Source of the DNA: Ichthyophis bannanicus
Taxonomy: Eukaryota; Chordata; Amphibia; Gymnophiona; Ichthyophiidae
NCBI GenBank assembly: GCA_033557465.1
Contig: CM066034.1
Span: 988,319,637-988,383,636 of the forward strand
Direction: 5' to 3'
DNA length: 64,000 nucleotides
Of this stretch, positions 30,106 through 41,429 are shown piece after piece. Position 1 is the stretch's first letter, and every line of letters starts with the position of its first letter. The position numbers were made by a program, and so were the translations under genes. Under the pieces are notes generated by a model, which did not search any database, was not told the origin of the DNA, and worked only from the letters and a program-made list of their open reading frames with translations.

Positions 30106-30454
30106 GAGGCTCCAGAGCAACTTCTGACTGATAGTAAGTGGGATTCCAAATGGAAATAGTATTGCTGTATAGGGGTGACATGGAGGCGATATGATGATCT
30201 GGTCACGTCTTGTTTAGGTATAAACCCCGCTGGTGTGGGAAGGATTTAGTGTTATATCCTCCATGCTGAGGACTGGCTGGGGCTCAAGGACAGAGCTGCT
30301 GGATTCCTGCAGTGTAGTCCTCTGGTCTGAGACCTGAAGTCCGGAGAAGGTGCACCAAGGTGTTTGGAAAACGTTTTCTACTTCAGAAAATCTTTCTAGG
30401 GAAAGTCAGAACTTGAGGTTAGAGTCTCTGAACTCCTAGGACAAGGGTCCTGAG

Positions 30455-30626
30455 CAGGGCCAGTCCAACCACTAGGCAAACTAGGCAGTCACCTAGGACA
30501 GCAAGGAGGGTTGCAAAGAGTAGGACATTCAAAGCTAAACAATACATTTTGACAGCCAAGGGGAGAGTAAGGCTTAAGATCTGCCTAGGGCGGCAACACA
30601 TTGAACCAACTGTGGTGCGGGCCTTG
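30455..30626 (+). mobile_element. 172-bp hAT-like MITE
   Basis: Exact 8-bp duplication GTCCTGAG at 30447-30454 and 30627-30634. Starts CAGGGCCAGTCC and ends GGGCCTTG, an imperfect inverted repeat. Interior shares CATTCAAAGCTAAACAATA and TTTGACAGCC with 62102-62286, so the two define one MITE family. Confidence 0.85.
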
Positions 30627-30634
30627 GTCCTGAG

Positions 30635-31385
30635 GGCCAAAGTGGCTGAAGGACAGAAAAGGAAGAGGAATCTCTGTTTGGAAGAGAGAGATTTCTATGC
30701 ATTTTGAATCTGTTTCCTCAGTGAACAAGTGGAAGAGGAAAGGAGTTTGGGCCTTTCTGCCGGTGTCCAACAAGCCTGATAGAGGAGAGGTCTGCAGCAG
30801 CTTTTCTCAGCTCTGAATTTTGTTGTCTCTCTTGTAGTTAACCTGAGAGAACTCAAGACTGTTGTGATTTTTCATTGTCCACCTTTTTATTCTTGTTTCA
30901 GTGAAGATATTAACTTTTTATGCAGCCAAATTCTGACTGGAAGTAACTGAGTGGATCAGACTGCTGTGTGGAGTGACTGAGGACTTGGTGCATGTAGGAA
31001 GAAATGCTTCATGAAGGTGGGGCCTTGAAGCTAGTCCCCCCCCCCCCTCCAACATGGTGTCGAGGGTAGGTAAAGTGGTGTGCCACCCCTTACCCCCACC
31101 AATACCCAGGAAACCTGTTCAGTATGAGCTTGACCATGCCCCCATTCCACCCTCTCCTGCCCACATTCTGAGATCCCTGTTTTAGTGCCATGTACATGCA
31201 GGGCCGCCTAGTATCAAAATACAGGTCTAGACAGTTTTGAATGAAAACCGTCTATCCCGCATATACACAGGGCTTATTTGTGTTCCAAAACGATATCCCA
31301 AGTGGTTTTACTAAAACAGTACATTGTGACCTTTCATGCCTCCAGAACACAGAAAGTTCCTTTAATTCCAGTGACGTAATGCTAG
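30635..31385. other. Unrecognised stretch
   Basis: No domain or repeat recognised apart from a C-run at 31037-31050. Confidence 0.5.
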
Positions 31386-31387
31386 AA

Positions 31388-31600
31388 GGAGTGGATGAGT
31401 AGTAATGGTTGGAGCAACAGCCTACAACTCAAGAGATCTGGGTTCAATTCCCACTGTCACTTCTTGTGGCCTTGGGCAAGTCCCTTTACCCTTCATTCCC
31501 TCAGGCCTGGCAATCTACTTCCAAGAAAACCCAGGGACTGCTGGGTCACCAGGAGTCAGCATTGACTTTACAGCACTTAAAAACAAAACAAAAAAAACCA
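31388..31600 (+). mobile_element. tRNA-headed SINE with RTE-like tail
   Basis: Same architecture as 23108-23338: head GGAGTGGATGAGTAGTAATGG, B box GGGTTCAATTCCC at about 31440, CORE CCTTGGGCAAGTCCCTTTACC, then CCAAGAAAACCCAGGGACTG, GGGTCACCAGGAGTCAGC and an AAACAAAA-rich end. More diverged; no clear TSD. Confidence 0.8.
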
Positions 31601-32029
31601 GGAGACTTTCCCAACTGGCAGGGGTTACACATATTATGAAGTTTGACTGTCCACATTTAAGAGCAATTTTATAATAGGTTGAGAGGGCAAGTAAGTGCCT
31701 ATTTATAGCCCATGTCTTCAGCAAATACTAGGGCTAAACTGGCAGAAATTGACCCTAGACTGAAGCCACAGACATTTTATAACAGTTTAGGAGCTAGTGT
31801 AAATGTATGCGCATATAATCTGTATGATTGTATGCAGTTTATAAATTAGTCATGTAAATTGTGTGCACCACCGAAACTCCTCCTTGGAACACACCTATAC
31901 GCTGTACACCTTGACCATATGTATCTTTACATGTGTAACTCTTGGAGTAATTTTATAGAAGCCCTTTTAAAGCATAAAACAGGGTTTTATGTGCAGAAAA
32001 TTATATAAAATTACCCCCTTACTGCTAGT

Positions 32030-32120
32030 TAATATTGTGATTTTATTTGTTTTCATGTAAGTAAACTGTCATGATGTGGTTTGTGAACGGCAGTATATAA
32101 AATTATTAAACTGAACTAAA
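32030..32120 (+). mobile_element. LINE 3' end fragment
   Basis: GTAAACTGTCATGATGTGGT, GTGAACGGCAGTATATAAAA and a short A-rich end resemble an old L2 3' terminus. Confidence 0.5.
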
Positions 32121-32268
32121 CTGCTTTATTAGGATGACAGTAAGAGTTTTTCTGGGCTAATCTTATTTTAAATGCCATAATTTCAACTGGCAAAAACTCA
32201 GACCTTAGCTTGGAGGAGCTTGCAAGTCAATTTCAAGCACTGAATATATAGAGGGTCATTCCGATACA

Positions 32269-32317
32269 CGAATAGCAGGAATGGACGTCCCATTGGGATG
32301 TCCATCCCTGCTATTCG
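32269..32317. repeat. 24-bp-arm hairpin
   Basis: CGAATAGCAGGAATGGACGT (start 32269) pairs with 32294-32317 with two mismatches around one central base. Flanked by GAGGGTCATT, also seen at 55744, which suggests a fold-back MITE. Confidence 0.75.
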
Positions 32318-32440
32318 GACCCCCTACTGATCCCAACTAACTTCAACATACATTGTACGGGGAAGTTAGATGGGGGTGATAAAGGGCTGAAGTGGGGGCA
32401 TTGGATGATTCTAATGTCAGCCCTTTACGTCTGGGGCCGG

Positions 32441-32490
32441 CAGCACTTCTTGTGGCCTTGGGCAAGTCACTTTACCCTCCTAGTTGGTGG
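32441..32490 (+). mobile_element. SINE CORE fragment
   Basis: CACTTCTTGTGGCCTTGGGC onward through AAGTCACTTTACCCTCC matches the CORE part of the SINE at 31388 without head or tail. Confidence 0.6.
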
Positions 32491-32499
32491 ATTAGGCAG

Positions 32500-33925
32500 G
32501 CCCGGCGCCCAAAAGAGGCGGCAGGGGGAAGAGAAAATTCCCCGCAGCCCAACCCTGGTCTTGGGAGGCCAGATCTAGGGTTGGGCTATGGGGAATGCAC
32601 TTGTTAGTCCAGCGGCCGGGGATCGATTTGAATGGAGTCACAGTCTCATGGCAAATGGACACCATGGCACCACGGCTCCATTCAAAAGCTCTGGCTGAGC
32701 TTTCTGGGCAAGGCCTGTACATGCAGGCTGACCTGAATTGGGGTCCTGGCCTGCACGTACAGACCTGAACGCGATTCTGATCCCACGTGAGCAGAATCCC
32801 GGCTAATTCTGTGCGTCTGGTTCCGACCAGGTGCATAGAGGGCCGGGACTTCCAGGTCTGAATCGGCCCCATATGTAATAACTGGTATACTTATGAAATT
32901 TAAAACTATCAATGCCTTAGTTTTATATTAAAAATAAAAAAGAGAGAAAAATCTAGTCTAATGGAGTGGAGCGGAGCAGCTGCTGGAGTACAAAATGGCA
33001 CCTGTGACCAATAGTCTCACAGTACTGCCATTAAGAGTCATAGCTGCTATTTTGAACTATTATAGATATGGGGTGGGAGCGTAGTGGGGGTTGGGGGAGG
33101 TTTGAGTTATGGTGTCTGAGGCTTCTGTTCAAGGAAGATTCCTGTTGGGAGGGGCTGATCTTGATCATGGGGCTGGTGCTGACTAGGGGGCTCCCGATCA
33201 TTGGGGAGGATTAGATCAGGAGATCTGTTGGTGGGATTGGACTGGGAGGGCTTTGCCTGTAAAGGGTTTTTTTTTGCCAGTTGCTTTGAGCAGTGCCCAC
33301 ACTACAGGACTGCCAGTGGGTGGCATTGTGTCCATGTGCTGGCTTGCACAGTGCCACATTCTGGACCCATGCTAACTGCAGGGGGTGGCAGCACATATAT
33401 TCTGAAGTTAGCGCTGACCCCCCCCCCTCACCCCGCTAGTAACATGGTCCTCATGTGTGTTGCCAGTACAGAGCTTAGTAAACATGCCCCTGAGTGCATT
33501 ATTGTAGTGTGTGACAGTTTTTACTATGCAGTAACAGTTAATGTGGATCTGCGCTAATGGTTAACATGCACTAAAACCCGCAGTAAAGGCTTAGTGCAGC
33601 TTAGCAAATATGACACTCTGTCTTGCAAACAGTAAAATTTAGTATACAAAAGTAAGTATTGTCTATTTCAATATTTCACAAAAATTCCAAATTTTCCCAT
33701 AATGGTTTTTTTTCCAATTACTTCAAAATTTCCCCAACTATTACATCTCTACTCCAAAAATCTGTCGGTATACGAGCACATCTAACATCAGAAGGATATG
33801 CTTCTATAGGTCAGAGTCAGTGCACTCCAAAAGGCACTGAATTTAAAGATGAAACTGTCAGAGTGAGATTACAGTTCTCTTCCAAACACCATCAGAATCC
33901 ACACGGGTGCCTTTGCTGGGGGCTG
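32500..33925. other. Unrecognised stretch
   Basis: No recognisable coding domain or repeat. Contains C-rich tracts at 33418-33435. Confidence 0.45.
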
Positions 33926-33934
33926 TAGCTACCA

Positions 33935-34400
33935 CTTCCTAGTCTTGAAGGACTAGAAAAGGGGACTGTTACTTCTGGAGAGAGATCTGCAATTGTGAGT
34001 ATATACTTCTGGGAATTTTCTGAAAGGAATTCTTTCTATTAAAGCTATTTAATCTGTGAACCCACTATTTTTTGTTAAATCAGTCAGGGCCTAGTAGCAG
34101 CAGTTTAAGCTTAAATTTAAAACACAGAAGAGAACTTTCTGGTTACATTTCATACCCAGCAGAGAGCTTGTAGTTTTAATTTAATAGTCACTCAGGGCCT
34201 AGCATCAGCAAAGTGCTTTTAGTTTAAATTTAAAACACAGAAGAGAGCTTTCTGGTTAAATTTAGAACCCAGCAGAGAGCTTGTAGTTTAAATTTCATAA
34301 TAAGTTAGAGCCTAGCAGCAGCAAACAGCTATAATATAAATCAAATAAGAATATAGCTTACCTCAGCAGCACAGGACAGGGTACTGTGTAGCAGCCTTCT
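33935..34400 (+). promoter_or_regulatory. CR1 copy d, 5' UTR module
   Basis: Nearly identical to 50912-51480 of CR1 copy g. It starts AGTCTTGAAGGACTAGAAAA and contains internal units of about 90-110 bp built on GGGCCTAG, AAATTTAAAACACAGAAGAG, AGCTTTCTGGTTAAATTT and AACCCAGCAGAGAG. By position it is the 5' UTR and presumed promoter of the LINE. Only one module is present here, against two in copy g. It runs straight into mid-ORF2 at about 34405. Confidence 0.85.
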
Positions 34401-34404
34401 TTTA

Positions 34405-35680
34405 ATAAACAAAAACACGAAATAACGATTTTTTTCAAGTACATTCGTAGCAAAAAACCTGTGAGAGAGTCAGTTGGTCCATTAAATGATAGAGGAGTTA
34501 AAGGGGCACTAAGAGGCGACAAGGCGATAGCGGAGAGGCTGAATGAATTCTTTGCTTTGGTCTTTACTGAGGAAGATGTAGGGATGTTACCCATGACTGA
34601 AGTGGTATTTAAAGGTGAGGAAGAATTGAAGGAAATATCGATACATCGGGAAGATGTATTACAACTATTAGATAAACTGGAGAGTAGCAAATCACCTGGG
34701 CCGGATGGTATACATCCAAGGGCGTTGAAAGAACTGAAATATGAGATTGCAGACCTGCTATTAGTAATCTGTGAACTATCATTAAAATCATCTCTAATAC
34801 CTGAAGACTGGAGGATCGCCAATGTAACACCAATTTTTAAAAAGGGTTCCAGGGGTGATCCGGGAAACTACAAACCGGTGAGCCTCATGTCAGTATCGGG
34901 AAAAATGGTAGAAACCATCATAAAGAAAAAAATTACTCAGCATGTAGATAGTCATGGCCTAATGGGAGACAGCCAACATGGCTTTAGACAAGGAAGATCT
35001 TGTCTTACTAATCTGTTATGTTTTTTTGAAAGTGTGAATAAACAGGTGGACAAAGGTGAGTCGGTTGATATAGTGTATCTGGACTTTCAGAAAGCCTTTG
35101 ACAAGGTCCCTCATCAGAGACTTTTGGCAAAACTAAAGAGTCATGGGATAGGAGGCAGTGTACTACTGTGATCAGGAACTGGTTAAAAGATAGAAAGCAG
35201 AGGGTTGGGCTAAATGGCCAATTTTCCCAATGGAGAAAGGTGAATAGTGGTGTACCCCAGGGATCTGTGCTGGGTCCGCTACTTTTTGACATATTCATAA
35301 ATGACCTGGAAAGTGGAATAATGAGTGAGGTTATCAAATTTGCAGATGACCCAAAACTATTTAAAGTTGTTAAAACCCAAGAGGATTCTGGAAAATTGCA
35401 AGAGGATCTTGATAAATTGGAAGACTGGGCATCAAAATGGCAGATCAAATTTAATGTGGACAAATGCAAAGTTATGCACCTAGGGAAGAACAACCCAAAC
35501 TATGGTTACACGATGCAAAGTTCCACATTAGGAACCACCACCCAGGAAAAAGATTTAGGCGTCATTGTGGATAACATGTTAAAACCCTCGGCCCAGTGTG
35601 CAGCGGCAGCCAAGAGAGCAAATAGAATGCTAGGTATGATAAGGAAAGGAATGGAAAATAAAACAAAAGATATTATAATT
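34405..35680 (+). pseudogene. CR1 copy d, ORF2 reverse transcriptase
   Basis: Starts inside ORF2 at the segment equivalent to 53930 of copy g, so ORF1 and endonuclease are absent. Frame 34461-35171: KSPGPDGIHPRALKEL (linker), [24 protein letters not shown] (RT fingers), [15 protein letters not shown] and the palm [16 protein letters not shown] 1-bp loss near 35168 shifts to 35168-35680: [24 protein letters not shown] in the active site, KWQIKFNVDKCKVMHLG and TTQEKDLGVIVDNML. An inserted L2 (35681-38805) splits it from its C-terminus. RT motifs are retained, but the copy could not be autonomous. Confidence 0.93.
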
Positions 35681-38600
35681 TATTTATTTATTTATTACAA
35701 TCTCTTATATACCGCACTATTTAGCATCAGCACGGTTTACATAAAACAAAGGACCATAACACAAGCTGTTTGGTTTTTACATAGAACAGGAAAATCAACT
35801 TGGATAACATAGGGAAATATGAACTTGAACTATTAACATATGTACAGTAAGCTTTGTACTACAGATTAGGATACTATCTTAAAAGGTAGGCTAATATCGA
35901 AGAGGTGTTGTTAAGTTGGTGTCTGGGTAATCTGGTAGTAATGGAGGAATAAGTGGAATTTGAGTGCTTTTCTGAATTGCGCTAGATCGGTGACAGCGCG
36001 GATACCTGGTGGTAATGTGTTCCAACATTTTGGAGCATAGAGACTGAAAGCCCTGTTTGAAGTTGTTAATGTGCATTTTGTTGATGCCTTCGGAATTACT
36101 AGAGCGTTTGTGGATGTGGATCTTCTTGTTCGGTTAGGCGGGATGGACTGAATGAGGTCAATTAGTGAAGAGGAAGTGATGCCATTGACGGCTTTGAATG
36201 TGAGAAGCAAGGTCTTGAACAAAAGTCTTCCATGTATGGGGAGCCAGTGGAGCTGCATCAGGATAGGCGTTACGTGGTCACTTCTCAATGCTCCAAAGAG
36301 GACTCTTGCAGCGGCATTCATGGCAAGTTGCAGTGGATTCAATGTAGATTGTGGGAGACCTTGAAGAATGGCATTGGCAAAGTCGAAGTGAGGTAAGATT
36401 AGGGCTTGGTATACTGTCCTGAAGTCATATGGGTCTAATAAGGAGCGAAGATGTCTGAGTGACCGGATTTTGAAGTATATTGCTCTAACTGTATTGGATA
36501 TATGTAGCTTCATGTCCAGACGTTGATCCAAGGTGACCCCTAAGTATCGAATTGTGGATTTAGTTTGGAGCTCGGCTTCTTTCACTTTTATTTGGGGTGG
36601 CGGGGTGAAGCTCTGGTCTCTCGTGATAAAGAGCATCTCCGTTTTCTTGTGTTGAATACGGAGGTTTTGAGACAGAAGCCACTCGGATACTGCATCAAAA
36701 CATTCAATTATGGGGGGGAGGTCCATTTGCGCTGTGGAGAATGGCATGAAGAGAAGAATGTCATCAGCGTAAATTAGATAGTCCACCTTGAATGACCTGA
36801 TGATATTGCAGATGGGCTGTATGTATATATTGAACATGAGTGATGATTAGGACGACCCTTGAGGTATGCCCTGTCTTTGGTGGAAAGGTTCAGATGATGC
36901 TGCTCCGGATTTTACATGTTGCCATCTTCCATCGAGGTATGATCTGCACCAATCAAGAGTGATGCCGTTGATGCCCTTTTCTTTTAGTCGCCCTAAGAGC
37001 AGACCGTGGTGTACCGAGTCGAAAGCTGCGGCGATGTCTATGAAGATAAGCACGAAACCTTGGTGGATGTTGTCAATACCTGTGATAATATTGTTGAAAA
37101 GGGTGGTAAGGAGGGTTTCAACGCCATGGAACTCCCTGAAGCCGTGTTGACAATGGTCTAGTGGGGAGGCGGTATCGATGTGGTCTTGAATTTGTCTTTG
37201 TGCTTCTTTCTCGATTATCTTAGCTAGGAGGGGTATACTAGCTATGGGTCTGTAAGATTCAGCTTTACGTGGGTCGAGTTTGGGGTTCTTCAGAAGAGGT
37301 CTAATGGATGTTTGCTTGAGCGCTGAGGGGAAAGATCCAGTTGTGAAGGATAAGTTCATCATTCTTGTGATTAATGGACTGAGTTCGCTGCGTAGATCTT
37401 TTATCCAAAAAGTGGGGCAGGGGTCAGTTTGTGCAGTGGTGGTATTGAGGGCAGCGATGGTATCTTCAACATATTTCTTGGATGGTGTAGAGAACATAGA
37501 AAGGTACATTAGACAGGTGGTGTTGTGTGCTGTGTATGTAGATATTTTGTCTGTTTGTAGAAGCTTAGACTGCAGGTGGTCAGCAAAATCTTGTGGGTGA
37601 ATCACATCAGGCTGGCATGGTGATGGTTCCTTCGATAAGGATTTGACTAAATTGAAAAGATCACATGGTTTATTTAGTGATCTTTTGAGTGTGTCCGAGT
37701 GGAAATGTTTCATTTTTGTCAGGACAGCTTCTCTGTGAGTTGATAGGTGTGTTTTGTAAGCTGTTTGGTCTTCTGTGGAGCGAGAACGATGCCATTGTTT
37801 TTCAAGTTTTCATAGGTGTGAGAGGGAGGCCCGTAATTCAGGGGAGAACCAAGGTGATGGCTTTCTTTTCTTTGAGATATTATTGTCATTTGGTTTTTGT
37901 GCAATAGAGCTGAGATTATTATTCCACGAGGCAATCAGGTTTTCAAGGTTGAGGGTTGTATCATTGTAGAGAGGACGAGTCTCTGCAAGTATGAGCTCTT
38001 TATTGAAAGCTCTGAAACTTCGAGAAGTTATCTTTGAGAAATTGTTTGGCATTCTGTTGTGTGATATGTTGTTGTTGCTAGGAATAATAAAGTTGATTAG
38101 CTTGTGGTCTGACCATGGTACTGAGGTAAGAGATGTCACAAGTTCTTTGCTTGAATCCAAAGCTGTCAGAGGTGCAAAAATCATGTCAAGGATGTTTCCC
38201 TTTGTGTGTGTGGGTTTATTGATGATTTGCCTGTATCCCAGCTCATCAAACACTTCTAGGAGGGCCGAAGCATGGCTGGAGTGTAATGATGGGAGATTAA
38301 AATCTCCTAGTATCCAGTTTGGTATGCTGGGATTGCGAATATTAGCTGCTAGGTCAAGTATGTTGGGAAGATCATCAGTGGAGGGTGAGGGTGCTCTATA
38401 TAGCAGGTTGATAGAGCATTGATCATTGGCGATGGATAGGATGTCTAGGTTGTTTGTGCTTGTAGAGACAATTGTATGGAACTGTAAGTCCGCCTTGGTA
38501 AGTATGAGAGCACCTCCTACACTCTTGTTCTCTCTATGTCGGGAGTGGATGGAGAAGTTGGCGGGTAAGAGTTGATTGAGGATTACGTTATCCACGACCG

Positions 38601-38805
38601 ATAGCCAGGTTTCAGTTATCATGAGTATGTCGAGATTAAGGGATGATATTAAATCTGCGATAACTGGCCATTTCTTACGGATTGATTTATGAGGGCACAA
38701 TTTAGTGCTTGTGATGGTTCCTTTTGTTTAGTTCTCTTTGAGTGCTGGAGGGCTATGTGTATTAGGTGAGATTGACGTGTGTGGGTATCCAATTTTAGGT
38801 GAGGA
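35681..38805 (-). pseudogene. L2-clade LINE copy h, near-complete ORF2
   Basis: The best L2 copy in the window. Minus-strand ORF2 runs from 38700 to 35911 in a single frame broken only by two in-frame stops (37810-37812 and 36847-36849). Endonuclease: LDILMITETWL, GGALILTK, ILGDFNLP, WSDHKLINF (38700-37810). Linker and RT fingers/palm: TDPCPTFWIKDLRSELSP, SIRPLLKNPKLDPRKAESYRPIAS, LIFIDIAAAFDSVHHGLLL (37713-36847). Palm/thumb and C-terminus: YADD, KKTEMLFITRDQ, LGVTLDQRLDM, LHWLPIHGR, FRKALKFHLFL. The 3' end is TATACCGCACTATTTAGCATC plus (TTTA)n at 35681-35712. The base ATAAT at both flanks is a possible short TSD. No ORF1 is seen. It lies inside CR1 copy d. Confidence 0.95.
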
Positions 38806-39452
38806 TAATGCCTCTATATCGTTCCATGGTGAGACCGCACCTTGAATATTGTGTGCAATTCTGGTCGCCGTATCTTAAAAAGGATATAGCGTTATTAGAA
38901 AAGGTTCAAAGAAGAGCCACCAAAATGGTAAAGGGGATGGAAGGATACTCCTATGAAGAAAGGCTAAAAAGGTTAGGGCTCTTTAACCTGGAAAAGAGAC
39001 GGCTGAGGGGAGATATGATAGAAGTCTATAAATTAATGAACGGAGTGGAACGGGTAAACATAGATTGATTGTTTACGTTAGCAGAATATAGAAAGACTAG
39101 GGGACATGCAATGAAGCTACAGGGTAAACTATTTAAGACTAATAAAAGAAAATATTTCTTCACTCAACGTGTAATCAAACTCTGGAATTTGTTACTGGAG
39201 GATGTAGTAAAGGCTATTAGTGTAGCTGGGTTTAAAAAAGGTTTGGACAAGTTCCTGGAGGAAAGGTCCATAAACCATTATTAAGAAGGGACCCAGGATA
39301 TCAATGCTTGACCCAGTACAAGCATTGCGGAACCTGTGTCTTTTGGGGAAACTGCTAGGTATGTATGACTTAGAGTGGCCACTGTTGGAAACAGAATACT
39401 GGGCTTGATGGACCTTGGTCTGACCCAGTATGGCATATCTTATGTTCTTATG
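38806..39452 (+). pseudogene. CR1 copy d, ORF2 C-terminus and 3' UTR
   Basis: Starts at ATAATGCCTCTATATCGTTC, the exact continuation of 35680. It encodes [43 protein letters not shown] and [10 protein letters not shown] with one in-frame stop at 39066-39068. The 3' UTR ends GACCCAGTATGGCATATCTT ATGTTCTTA at 39450. Confidence 0.92.
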
Positions 39453-39529
39453 AGGATGTCCGCCAGGTCTTCTTAGAAATGCAGAATGTTATTTCACTGC
39501 TGTTTTGGGCTGAAGTGATCAGTGTTTGG

Positions 39530-39665
39530 TGTCCATCCTTCTGCCATTTAGGGATCTTCTGTGTATATCCAACTCCTTTTTGAATTCCATCACTGTTTTT
39601 GTCTCCATCACCTCTGACAGAGGGCATTGTGGAGACAAAAACAGTGATGAAATTCAAGAGCACTT
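39530..39665. repeat. CR1-like scrap turned into a hairpin
   Basis: Arms 39580-39607 and 39630-39657 are inverted copies (28 bp, one mismatch) with a 22-bp spacer. The left arm onward resembles the complement of a CR1 C-terminal segment (GAATTCCATCACTG...GTCTCCATCACC), so the right arm is an inverted copy of LINE sequence. Confidence 0.8.
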
Positions 39666-40081
39666 ACAAAGCTCTTGGGGCTCTGTTTGGAGGAAAAGCA
39701 CTGTCAATGCCTAATGTCACAAGTGATACGTTTACTTGAGTGTAGTAACCCCCAGTAATTTGTGTGTTTTCATTACATGATAGAATACTGTGTATTTTGG
39801 GGACTAGCTGTTTCTTTCTCTATTGCGTTAAAGAAAACAACACAGCTATTTCCCCTGATTTCTTTGGACAATAGCTGAAATACTCATAGGATGCCAATGG
39901 TAGTACCCACCCTGCCCCAAACAATGGAGAGTGTAAAATCCAGGCAGTATATGTCTGTAAACAAAATAAATGGAGCACAGAGAGGTCCCTGTCCCATGCA
40001 AAGAAATGGAAATACTTCAGTGTTAGACAGTCCACTGCTTTTACTTCTGATCTATGACCTGAAATCAGAATTTCACCAAAA

Positions 40082-40240
40082 TCAGAGGAGACAGTATATA
40101 CCCGGGAATAATCCCCTAGGGTATAAAGCATTTATAACACAATTTCCACCTGATTCCTTAGAATATAAACCATATACAGAATGGGTACTATATAGCAAGG
40201 AATGTTTAGTTGACTTCCCTCCCAGGATATAAACCACCCA
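40082..40240. repeat. About 70-bp satellite, part 1
   Basis: Degenerate tandem units with CCCTAGGGTATAAAGCATTT, ATATAC-rich sequence and CAGTATATAC. The same units reappear at 40672-40831 and 44397-44625. Confidence 0.7.
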
Positions 40241-40671
40241 CCTCTAGTTATCCCGATGCCTTGTCTGTCTATACGTCCTATTTGCACCTGTTTCCTCTTC
40301 TACCTAATAAAATGTTTCTTTGTATTGTTCTGACATTGTGACATCATATCTCTGTTATATGAATGTTCTACCACGCTGCATTGTTTGCATTCTCCTGATA
40401 TTGTATCATATTTCTATTATATGAATGTTCCACTGTGCTGTTTTTGTGTATATCACTGGCACCATTTTATATAATTGCTGTTACTATGATTTCATTTGCT
40501 CATCTCCGGTTTTACCACATTGTTCTAATTGTGTATGATGCAGACATTCAGTCATTTTACTGTTTTGCTGTTTCTACAGTGTAAATTATTTATGTCAAAT
40601 TATACCTGTTGTTAACTGCCTTGGATGAATTTCTTCTTAAAGGCAGTTAATACATTTTAATACATTATATA
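40241..40671 (+). mobile_element. LINE 3' UTR inserted in the satellite
   Basis: Ends GTTAACTGCCTTGGATGAA ... AAAGGCAGTTAATACATTTT, a LINE 3' terminus with an A/T-rich end. The 5' part is T-rich and noncoding (two similar TTATATGAATGTTC blocks at 40357 and 40418). Confidence 0.5.
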
Positions 40672-40831
40672 GTTTTGACAGCATAAACCAGAGAATGCTT
40701 CACCAACTCACCCCCCCCCCCCCCAGGATATAAAGCATTTATATTATAGACAGTAAATACCAGGAAATGCTGCACCAACTGCTCCCCAGAATATAAAACA
40801 TTTATTCTATAGATAGTATATACAAGACCTC
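40672..40831. repeat. About 70-bp satellite, part 2
   Basis: Two units: GGATATAAAGCATTTATATT..., and AGAATATAAAACATTTATTC..., each with AGACAGTAAATACCAGGAA-like linkers. A C15 run sits at 40709-40724. CR1 copy e interrupts the array at 40831. Confidence 0.75.
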
Positions 40832-41326
40832 ACGCGCCACCTAGATAAGGTCTTAGATAGTGCTGGGGAGGAGTCTGCTGTCTTGGTACATGTCGGTACC
40901 AATGACATAGGAAAATGTGGTAGGGAGGTTCTGGAGGCTAAATTTAGGCTTTTAGGTAGGAAGTTGAAATCCAGAACTTCCAGGGTAGCGTTCTCCGAAA
41001 TGCTTCCTGTTCCACGCGCAGGACCCAAAAGGCAGGCAGAGCTCCGGAGTCTCAATGCGTGGATGAGACAATGGTGCAGAGATGAGGGGTTTGGATTTGT
41101 TAGGAACTGGGGAACATTCTGGGGAAAGGAGGGGCTCTTCCGAAGGGATGGGCTTCACCTTAACCGGGATGGAACCAGGCTGCTGGCATTAACCTTTAAA
41201 AAGGAGATAGAGCAGCTATTTAAACTAGATAAAAGGAGAAAGACGACAGTCGCCCAAGAGCGGATGGTTCGGATGAATGTATCTTTGAAGGATACTACCA
41301 AAAGCAGAGGTTCCACAAAAGAGTAA
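40832..41326 (+). pseudogene. CR1 copy e, ORF1 C-terminal part (SGNH esterase)
   Basis: 5'-truncated ORF1. It encodes the block HVGTNDIGKCGREVLEAKFRLLGRKL through EMLPVPRAGPKRQAELRSLNAWMRQW, NWGTFWGKEGLFRRDGLHLN and LTFKKEIEQL, 95 percent or more like residues 194-305 of the intact ORF1 at 51755. The Asn/Asp of GTND and the DGLH pair (catalytic Asp/His in SGNH esterases) remain. The GDS serine motif lies upstream of the truncation. Confidence 0.9.
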
Positions 41327-41429
41327 ACTAGCCCAAATGCCCTCAAGTATGGAGCAGACAGAGCTTAAAGATCCCAAATTACCCATGTCTAACAATAGCC
41401 AAATTAATATGAATAAATACATTCTCTAA

